Of a stretch of DNA of 5,384 nt, positions 1 through 5,384 are shown one piece after another. The stretch spans positions 1 through 5,384 of the forward strand of contig CAJXTM010000341.1 of assembly GCA_913061385.1 (NCBI GenBank). The letters are read 5' to 3'. The notes below the pieces were generated by a model that was given only the letters and a program-made list of their open reading frames with translations, searched no databases and was not told where the DNA came from. Position 1 is the first letter of the stretch. Each line of letters opens with the position of its first letter. The translations under genes and the position numbers were made by a program. The stretch comes from an uncultured Rhodopirellula sp. (GTDB lineage Bacteria > Planctomycetota > Planctomycetia > Pirellulales > Pirellulaceae).

Positions 1-35
1 AGTCGTCGGCAGCGTCAGATGTGTATAAGAGACAG
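1..35 (+). other. Nextera Read 1 adapter with Tn5 mosaic end (technical sequence)
   Basis: Positions 3-16 are the Read 1 overhang TCGTCGGCAGCGTC and positions 17-35 are the 19-bp Tn5 mosaic end AGATGTGTATAAGAGACAG. The two leading bases (AG) may be the tail of an index. This is untrimmed library adapter and not genomic sequence. Genuine sequence begins at 36, so the gene that runs off this end is cut artificially. Confidence 0.98.
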
Positions 36-1231
36 TCACTAGCCCGTGTCCAGTAACCATCACTATTGATCAGTGCCATGTCGACGGCAAGAAACCAAAG
101 CGCGCCATCAACATCCAGCACGCCGTTCAGTTTTTCTTCCAGCTCTTCCGCGGGTGTCTCATTTAACAATTTGCATAATGCAATCAAGTCACGCCATGAC
201 TGCTCATCATCCTTCGATTTGATCTCGAACCGTTCGCGATATGGCCCGATTTCTTCGCCAAGGTACCGGAGCCCTCCATCACCTCGAGGACTACCATGCA
301 CTTTCCAGCGTGCGCCACTTTTGGTTCCGTAATTCGTTTTAACAAAATCGTTATTGAATTGTTCGACGTTGCAATACACTCCCCAGCTTTCACCATTGAT
401 TACCACGTTCACGAAGTTCGCTCTTGGCGTAGGAATCTTTGAACCTGCAATTGCGGAGTACAACACGGTGCTCATCAGTGATGCATCACCGTTACAGTTC
501 AACAGATTTAATGTTTTGAAACCATGAAGCCGCTGACCTGAATCCAAATAGTCGATCGATATATTCAGCGACCGCTTAAGACCTGCCGGGATGCTGAAAA
601 AAGAGGACGCACCACGAAAACTGACCCCGACTTCTTTGTAGTCCGTACCATCGACGGTCAACTTGGCTGGGACTTCGACATCAGTCGGCTTGAAAGCAGC
701 CAATTCCTGCTCCCAATCATCGCTTTCGAAAGTCAGAAACAATGTGCGCAAGACGGCAGGATCATACAGCGGCTGATCGGAATACTGAGTAACTTCGCCA
801 GGCTCAACACGCGGCCCAGGCTTACCCTCGGCCACCGTTCTTCCTCGCCCGCCTGGCCCACCTCTGCCTCGACCGCCTTGGGCATCATTTCCACCGAGCG
901 TTTTCTTTGCCTCTGCCCTCTCCTCTGTGTTCAACCGGCCATCACCATCGGCATCAAACTTTTCCACCAAGAGCTGATCTTTTGCATTGGGGCCACCAGG
1001 CCCACCGGGACCGCCACCACGACCGCCGGTGCCTCGTCCACCAAAGCCACTTCGTCCACCAAAGCCGCCACGCCCACCAGAGCCACCGCGTCCACCAAAG
1101 CCGCCGCGGTCATCACCCTGCGGTGGCCCCAGTTCTCCTCCACCTGGTGGTTGTGCAACTAACTCGATGTCGATGGTAAGCGTCGCTAATGCTGTGACCA
1201 GCAAAAGAACCGTGAATCGCGTGCCGTACAT
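36..1231 (-). CDS. Secreted EF-hand and CotH-kinase family protein, C-terminus missing
   Basis: Reading from the ATG at 1231 down to the adapter junction gives 398 residues with no stop. Residues 1-26 form a Sec-type signal peptide (hydrophobic core about 7-20, likely cleavage after LVA26), so the protein is exported. Residues 43-81 are a Gly/Arg/Phe tract with hexapeptide repeats GGFGGR. Residues 93-104 (DADGDGRLNTEE) are a textbook EF-hand loop with D93, D95, D97, G98 and E104 in place, and a second Gly/Arg tract follows (117-131). From about 155 the sequence matches CotH kinases: FRGASS, the GFKTLNLLN segment, PRANFVNVVINGESWGVYCNVEQ, and INSDGYW (388-394) with the N-x-D pair (N389, D391) of the active site. 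CotH is an atypical protein kinase that phosphorylates spore coat proteins in Bacillus; substrates in planctomycetes are unknown. The second metal-binding Asp, expected further C-terminal, lies beyond the cut. The family assignment is strong; the role is inferred. Confidence 0.9.
1035..1106. repeat. Four 18-bp tandem repeats encoding a GGFGGR-type tract
   Basis: Four units begin at 1035, 1053, 1071 and 1089 with an exact 18-bp period. Units 1, 2 and 4 share the 14-mer CGTCCACCAAAGCC; unit 3 is CGCCCACCAGAGCC. On the minus strand they encode GGFGGR, GGSGGR, GGFGGR and SGFGGR in the low-complexity linker of the CotH-like protein. The in-frame period means unit gain or loss would change linker length without breaking the gene. 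Confidence 0.9.
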
Positions 1232-1502
1232 CTGTTAAACCCCGCCTGTTCTATCGTAATCGTCGTAATTTGAGTTCACTACTGCTTGTCTAACGTAAGC
1301 CACGATTGGTAATCCACCAACGCAACCCAAATTCTAAACGTGGAATCACCGACAGGAGAATTTATCGCATGGAACCTGCTACCATCCCGGTAGTCCCAAA
1401 ATTGCGGTAATATTTGCATGTGGACCTCGTCGGTCGCTCGTCGCAATCGACTCCATGTACACTCATCTCGGCGTTTTCCTGAACATTGAACCTTACCCCA
1501 TA
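1232..1502. other. Divergent intergenic region between the CotH-like and SelW-like genes
   Basis: These 271 bases separate two outward-facing starts and so should hold promoters for both, but I see no convincing -35/-10 pair. Visible items are: a 9-bp-spaced direct repeat TCGTAAT (1254-1260 and 1263-1269) just upstream of the CotH-like gene; a short inverted repeat TTGGT-N5-ACCAA (1306-1320); and a G-rich stretch 6-11 bases before the CotH-like ATG on the minus strand that may act as a weak ribosome binding site. On the plus strand AGGAG (1354-1358) precedes a 13-codon reading frame (1369-1410). No RNA gene or terminator was recognised. Confidence 0.6.
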
Positions 1503-1754
1503 ATGGCAATTTCCACTGTGAAACTACATCTACGCTACTGCTCTGCCTGAAACTACGAACCCCAAGCCGTCAGTTTGACGAGCAAAATAATTACTGAATT
1601 CAAGCAACAGATTTCATCGTTTGATCTCGAACCCTCCCGTGGAGGATGCTTCGAACTTACCGTTGATGGTCAATTAAAGTACTCGAAACTGGAAACTGGT
1701 GAGTTCCCTGAAGAATCATCAATCATGGACCAGATCCGGCAACTTTTGGAATAA
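1503..1754 (+). CDS. SelW-like (Rdx family) selenoprotein with in-frame TGA read as selenocysteine
   Basis: The frame runs ATG 1503 to TAA 1752-1754 and is interrupted only by TGA at 1548-1550 (codon 16). With that codon read as selenocysteine (U) it gives 83 residues, a typical SelW length. A beta strand (STVKLHLRY, 4-12) leads into C13-S-A-U16 followed by NYEPQA, the hallmark CxxU redox motif and following helix of SelW. The second half has the Rdx signature: RGGCFELTVDG (46-56), then YSKLETGEFPE (60-70), then a closing helix DQIRQLLE. Family members are small thioredoxin-fold-like proteins thought to act in thiol redox chemistry. No other stop occurs and both halves align to one family in one frame, which argues against a pseudogene. 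A SECIS-like hairpin follows the TGA. No Shine-Dalgarno is visible. An in-frame ATG at 1455 would add 16 residues, but 1503 fits family length better. What would be read as two short fragments is one gene; a Cys-to-TGA sequencing error is the main alternative. Confidence 0.87.
1566..1583 (+). promoter_or_regulatory. Candidate bacterial SECIS element
   Basis: Downstream of the TGA the mRNA can fold into CGUCA (1568-1572) paired with UGACG (1576-1580), closing a GUU loop. Two further pairs, G1566-C1583 and C1567-G1582, extend the stem around a bulged A1581. The loop starts 22 nt after the UGA and opens with G. Bacterial SECIS elements lie just 3' of the UGA inside the coding region, with the apical loop about 16-37 nt away and a G at its start, where SelB binds. 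The fit is good, but the tri-loop is small and the bulged U of the E. coli fdhF element is not seen. The stem also encodes residues 22-27. Confidence 0.68.
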
Positions 1755-1896
1755 CCTAGTCCCCTGACTTCGTAAGCACTGCCTTAAGGTCACCTCGAAC
1801 AGATTTTGACTTTCACGATGAGGCAGCAGGATCTAGAATTGGGTTCCCACTTTATTACCCAATCAGCCACCTTATTCTCCAATCACATAGTTCCTG
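1755..1896. other. Intergenic region upstream of the DUF1552 operon
   Basis: This gap between the SelW-like stop and the DUF1552 start has no gene. It holds an 8-bp palindrome CCTTAAGG (1782-1789) without a following T-run, so it is not a typical terminator. A weak promoter-like pair is TTCACG (1812-1817) and TAGAAT (1834-1839) at 16-bp spacing. The CCAAT-type repeats listed separately lie in its last 60 bases. The promoter is only a guess, because planctomycete promoters are poorly defined. Confidence 0.45.
1838..1885. repeat. Phased CCAAT-type repeats before the DUF1552 start, possible operator
   Basis: Two direct copies of TTATTNNCCAATCA occur at 1852-1865 and 1872-1885, identical at 12 of 14 positions and exactly 20 bp apart, i.e. 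about two helical turns. A third, inverted core is at 1838-1844 (ATTGGGT), which pairs perfectly with ACCCAAT at 1857-1863. The array ends 11 bases before the ATG at 1897. The spacing suggests a binding site for a dimeric or cooperative regulator, but no regulator is known and a chance duplication cannot be excluded. Confidence 0.5.
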
Positions 1897-3192
1897 ATGC
1901 CTGGACCATTTCGCCACACACACCCGCCCAGCAGACAGAAACCCTGCGGTCGCCGAAGCCTGCTGAAGGGAGCGGGATTGACGTTCGCACTGCCATGCCT
2001 TGAATCCGCTCAACCACTGGCAGCCGAAGACTCCCGAGCGGTAGATCAACCTCAAACAGCAAAACGCTTGGTCTGCATTGGATCGTATCTCGGGCTGCAC
2101 CGTCCCGCATTCTACCCGCAACAAACGGGTGCCGATTACGAACCATCACCCCTGCTCTCAAAGCTTGCGTCCAACCGCGACGACTTCACGGTCTTTTCTG
2201 GTTTTGACCACCAGGCTGCCAATGGTCACAAGAATTGGGACAATTATCTTTGCGGAAAAAAGATTGGTGATGTCAGCCTCGACCAAATCGCCGCTAAAAA
2301 GATCGGTACGAGGACACGCTTTGATTCGATCCAACTTTGCGCGGGTGACATCCCACCCCAACGAATGATTTTCAGCCATGCTGGCGTCCCCCTTCCGATG
2401 ATCAATCGGCCCAGCGTGCTCTACCACAAGCTATTCGCAACTGCTGATAGCCGCGCCCGTAGCGAGTACCTGCTGCGAAGTGGGAAAAGCGCGTTGGATC
2501 TTGTCAGTGAAGATGCCAAAAGACTGAAAAAGCAAGTGAGTCAGGCTGATCGCCAAAAGCTGTCCGAGTACTTCACCTCGCTGCGAGAGCTCGAAGATCG
2601 CATGTCCAGGCAGTTGAATCATTTGGCGACCAGCGATGTAGAAGTGGAATACGAGTTGCCAACTTATGATCCAGTTGCTCCCACTTTGATGCTGGAATGC
2701 GAGCAGATCATGTTTGATCTGATGGCGTTGGCTCTACAGACGGACTCCACGCGTGTAGCGACCCTGTTCATCGCCGGACTTGGGCAGGTATTCACGCTTG
2801 ACGGCAAGACCATGCGAGCGGGTTATCACGCACTATCACACCATGGCAATGACCCGGACCTGATCCGTGATTTGATTCGCGTTGAGACGGAACACATGAT
2901 GTGCCTGAATCGTTTCCTGAATCAGCTCAAGGAAAAAACAGATGCTGAAGGTCGTCCCTTGCTCGACACCACCGTTGTGATGTTTGGCACCGGCATGGGA
3001 GACGCAAGCCGGCACTCCAATCGCAACTTACCAACGCTGGTTGCCGGCGGTGGGTTCCAGCATGGCAAGCACATCAGCAACAGCGACCAGTCGCATCTTT
3101 TGGGTGATGTTTTCATCAGCATTCTGCGACAACTGGGATTAGAAACAGACTCGTTCTCGAATGCGTCGCGTGGAATTGACCAGTGGGCCTGA
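1897..3192 (+). CDS. DUF1552 (HXXSHH) family exported protein
   Basis: Complete 431-residue protein of the DUF1552 family, which Pfam names HXXSHH after its signature. That signature is present as H311-A-L-S-H315-H316. Other family blocks are FSGFDHQAANGHKNWDNYL (100-118), SEYFTSLRELEDRM (223-236), TVVMFGTGMGD (359-369) and NRNLPTLVAGGGFQHGKHI (375-393), so the gene looks intact and of normal length. The N-terminus has a twin-arginine-like leader: R19-R20-SLLKGAG, then a hydrophobic stretch LTFALPCL, then LAA. Tat export is therefore likely. The start at 1897 is the first ATG after an in-frame TAG (1888-1890), and it is needed to retain the leader; no Shine-Dalgarno is seen. The biochemical function of the family is not established; conserved His/Asp positions suggest a metal-dependent enzyme, which is inference. 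It is followed after 10 bases by a DUF1592-type gene, its usual partner in planctomycetes. Confidence 0.93.
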   Translation: MPGPFRHTHPPSRQKPCGRRSLLKGAGLTFALPCLESAQPLAAEDSRAVDQPQTAKRLVCIGSYLGLHRPAFYPQQTGADYEPSPLLSKLASNRDDFTVFSGFDHQAANGHKNWDNYLCGKKIGDVSLDQIAAKKIGTRTRFDSIQLCAGDIPPQRMIFSHAGVPLPMINRPSVLYHKLFATADSRARSEYLLRSGKSALDLVSEDAKRLKKQVSQADRQKLSEYFTSLRELEDRMSRQLNHLATSDVEVEYELPTYDPVAPTLMLECEQIMFDLMALALQTDSTRVATLFIAGLGQVFTLDGKTMRAGYHALSHHGNDPDLIRDLIRVETEHMMCLNRFLNQLKEKTDAEGRPLLDTTVVMFGTGMGDASRHSNRNLPTLVAGGGFQHGKHISNSDQSHLLGDVFISILRQLGLETDSFSNASRGIDQWA

Positions 3193-3202
3193 CATCGTGC
3201 AC

Positions 3203-5365
3203 ATGACTCCCCCCATTCTCTCGTTCCGATTCTGCCGCACAGCCGCGCTGTTAGCGATGATTTTGCTGACGTTGGCCACCAACGTCACAGCAGTTCAGGC
3301 GGAATCACCAACTGCAGACACCAACGCGACAGCGATCACAAACCGTCATCAGCAATTTTTGACGCGTTACTGCATCGACTGCCACGACTCAGGGGCAGCA
3401 GAAAATGACGTCGTGCTCTCCGACGAATTCATTGACTGGTCCCAACCCGAGTCGCTTGCAAAGTGGGAATTGGTGCAGTCGCTGATTGACCGGCAGATCA
3501 TGCCGCCGGCCGATGCAACACAGCCCGACAAGGACGAACGAAAACGGATGACGTCGTGGCTTGACGAGCAGATTCTGCAGCACAGTACGGTTGGCGGTAC
3601 TCCCCTGCGACGACTTTCATCACGAGAGTATCAAAACACCATTGCATCCATTTTTGATTTAGCAACTTTTAAACTGCCTGCAAATTTCCCTCCCGACATT
3701 TCGGCACACGGATTTGACAACCAGGGTGCGGATCTGGTGTTGGCCGGTTCCCACCTGGAAGCGATGGCGGACACAGCCACTTCGATCGCTGATCTTTTCT
3801 TTCTGCCCTCAACTGCCCCGCCAGCTTCTCGTGAAGTGATCGCACTACCTGATGACCTGACCATCAGTTATTCGTCCGCGTGCCTGATTGATGGAGCGAT
3901 GCGGCTTGCATCATCGGGCGGAAACCTGAGGCGACATGCCACTTGGCCCTCACGGTTCGCTGCACCTGCGACCGGAAAATATCTTATTGAGATCACAGCA
4001 ACAGCATCGGAAAACGCCTCTCTCCCAGCGCAACTCGAAGCCAGTGCCATGACTGACGTGAGCTCGAAATCACGCGTCTTGCAACAACTGCAATTTGGCT
4101 CACCCGAGGCACAGACTCATACCTTTGAAGCGCGCCTCGAAAAGGGAGAAACAATCACTCTGCGATACACCAATGGTGCAATCGACTACGAAAACAAGCC
4201 TGCCTATCGAGATTTATTGACCAAACTCTTTGACGACGAACCTCGCCTTGCCGCTGCGTGGCATGCAGTCGGCCAACCTGCAAGAGGCGGCAGTGGCTGG
4301 GCTCGGGTCATTGAGCAACTAAAAGATCCTAACCTCAACGCCGCACCCTTCATCGAGCAAAAATCAAAACGCGAAGCCGTCGTTAAAGGCATGGTCAAGG
4401 ACTCGGTAAAATCAGGCGAAACCCTTGTCTATCGTTATTTCGAGAAAGGACCTTTTCTTGGAATCAATCAACTTAAGATCAACGGTCCAATCGAAACCTA
4501 TGCAGATAAAGAAGAAACCCTTCGCCTCCAGCGACGACACAACCTGACCGCAGGACTTTCAGACCAGAGTGCAGCACCAGAGATCCAAGCTTTCCTGACC
4601 CAATTCCTGAGCAGGACATTCAGGCGACCAGCCACTGATCGCGAGGTCACGGCTTACACCGCTTTGATTCAGCAGGAACGCAAGAGAACAAAGTCAATCG
4701 ACCGCGGGCTGCACCTTGCGACTCGGTCTGCTCTGCTATCACCCGCATTTCTGTACCGCAACATCGGACCAGGCGAATTAACTGACAACGAGCTTGCAAG
4801 CCGACTGTCTTACTTTCTGAGTTCCAAACCACCCGATGCAAGGTTGCAGAAACTTGCAAATGGTGGAACACTCAAATCCTCCAAAGTTCTTGCTTCCCAA
4901 GCCACGCGTCTCAGTTCATCGAACACTTTTGCAGTTGACTTTACACGCCAATGGCTAGGACTTGATGCACTGGCTCACCTGATGCCAGACCGCCGACTGA
5001 CCAGCAACTTCAAGGCCGAGCATAAAAAGTCAATGATGTCGGAGGTCCGACTGACATTCCAGCATGTGCTCAACAACAACCTGCCGGTTCACGATTTGGT
5101 GACACCTGACTTTCTTTTCACGGACGAGCACTTGGGCTGGCAACTCTACGGCCTGCCAGAATACAGACCTGCGGAGAAGGGGAAGCCCAACAAGATTGCC
5201 AAGGGCATGAAAAAACTCAGCATTGAGCGAGACTCCAGACGTGGCGGATTGCTCAGCATGCCAGCAGTCCTGATGGCAACTGCCAACGGCGTGGATACTC
5301 AACCGGTTCTGCGAGGTGTATGGGTGCTAGAAAACATTCTTGGCAGCCCGACTCCTGACCCACCC
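3203..5365 (+). CDS. Planctomycete cytochrome-like protein (PSCyt1-DUF1587-DUF1595-DUF1592-DUF1588), C-terminus missing
   Basis: An open frame of 721 codons runs from ATG 3203 to the adapter junction. An in-frame GTG at 3197 is an alternative start. Residues 1-33 are a Sec signal peptide (core about 13-25, likely cleavage after AVQA33). PSCyt1 follows with one haem c motif, C57-I-D-C60-H61, and a downstream MPP (100-102) whose Met could be the second haem ligand. DUF1587 begins at RRLSSREYQNTI (136-147) and includes AHGFDNQG. Residues about 210-330 are a beta-rich stretch (WPSRFAAPATGKYLIEI) resembling a carbohydrate-binding-like insert. DUF1595 covers about 460-520 (FLSRTFRRPATDREV), DUF1592 about 525-655 (ELASRLSYFLSS, DFTRQWLGLDAL), and DUF1588 starts at RRGGLLSMPAVL (679-690) with VLRGVWVLENILG. 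The usual C-terminal DUF1585 is beyond the cut. The protein is probably an exported mono-haem cytochrome-like protein; no reaction is known. The 10-base gap after DUF1552 indicates one operon. Confidence 0.92.
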
Positions 5366-5384
5366 CTGTCTCTTATACACATCT
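5366..5384 (-). other. Tn5/Nextera mosaic end (technical sequence)
   Basis: CTGTCTCTTATACACATCT is the exact reverse complement of the 19-bp mosaic end at positions 17-35. It marks the other end of the tagmented fragment, so the DUF1592-type gene stops here for technical reasons and its missing C-terminus is not a biological truncation. Confidence 0.98.

Noticed and set aside
17..35. Mosaic-end inverted repeats as evidence of a Tn5-like mobile element spanning the window
   Set aside because: The sequence is the engineered 19-bp mosaic end joined to the Nextera Read 1 overhang, and no transposase is present; it is library adapter.
878..1238. Plus-strand frames with Pro-rich or His-rich repeats (e.g. 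PPRPPKP runs)
   Set aside because: These are antisense shadows of the Gly/Arg repeat tract of the CotH-like gene on the minus strand.
1279..1509. 76-residue minus-strand reading frame, Trp-rich, in the divergent intergenic region
   Set aside because: It overlaps the SelW-like start antisense, has no visible ribosome binding site and matches no family I recognise. Probably a chance frame.
1554..1754. SelW-like region as a decayed pseudogene
   Set aside because: The only stop is the TGA at the family's Sec position. The remaining frame is intact, of normal family length and followed by a SECIS-like hairpin.
1782..1789. CCTTAAGG palindrome as a terminator of the SelW-like gene
   Set aside because: The stem would be only four pairs without a loop, it is not G/C-rich, and no T-run follows.
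1855..2161. Minus-strand frames of about 90 codons opposite the DUF1552 N-terminus
   Set aside because: They are antisense to a well-supported family member and resemble nothing known.

Overview
The window is a 5,330-base piece of bacterial DNA (36-5365) flanked by sequencing adapter. Positions 1-35 and 5366-5384 are Nextera/Tn5 mosaic-end sequence, so both terminal genes are cut by library fragmentation and not by biology. The gene content points to a planctomycete, probably a Pirellulales/Rhodopirellula-like member: an exported EF-hand plus CotH-kinase protein, a DUF1552 (HXXSHH) protein, and a large cytochrome-like protein of the PSCyt1/DUF1587/DUF1595/DUF1592/DUF1588 type. The last two families are strongly expanded in that phylum. 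Moderate GC content and the lack of clear Shine-Dalgarno sequences fit this, but the taxonomic call is inference.

Layout: on the minus strand, 1231 down to 36 is the N-terminal ~398 residues of a secreted CotH-type kinase, with a Gly/Arg repeat tract and one EF-hand loop. A divergent intergenic region (1232-1502) follows. On the plus strand, 1503-1754 is a small gene that ordinary gene callers would miss because it contains an in-frame TGA. Read through, it is an 83-residue SelW-like (Rdx family) protein with the redox motif Cys-x-x-Sec. A stem-loop with an apical G lies 22 nt after the TGA, where a bacterial SECIS element is expected. This is the most interesting object in the window. A 142-base gap (1755-1896) carries phased CCAAT-type repeats. 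Next are a complete DUF1552 protein with a twin-arginine-like leader (1897-3192) and, 10 bases later, the multi-domain cytochrome-like protein (3203 to the insert end at 5365), which lacks its C-terminus.

How the genes relate: the DUF1552 and DUF1592-type genes are a recurrent pair, very probably co-transcribed, and both products carry export signals. Their biochemical role is not established. The SelW-like gene is likely an independent thiol/selenol redox gene. It requires selenocysteine machinery (SelA, SelB, SelD, tRNA-Sec) encoded elsewhere in the genome. The CotH-like kinase is transcribed divergently and need not be functionally linked to the others.
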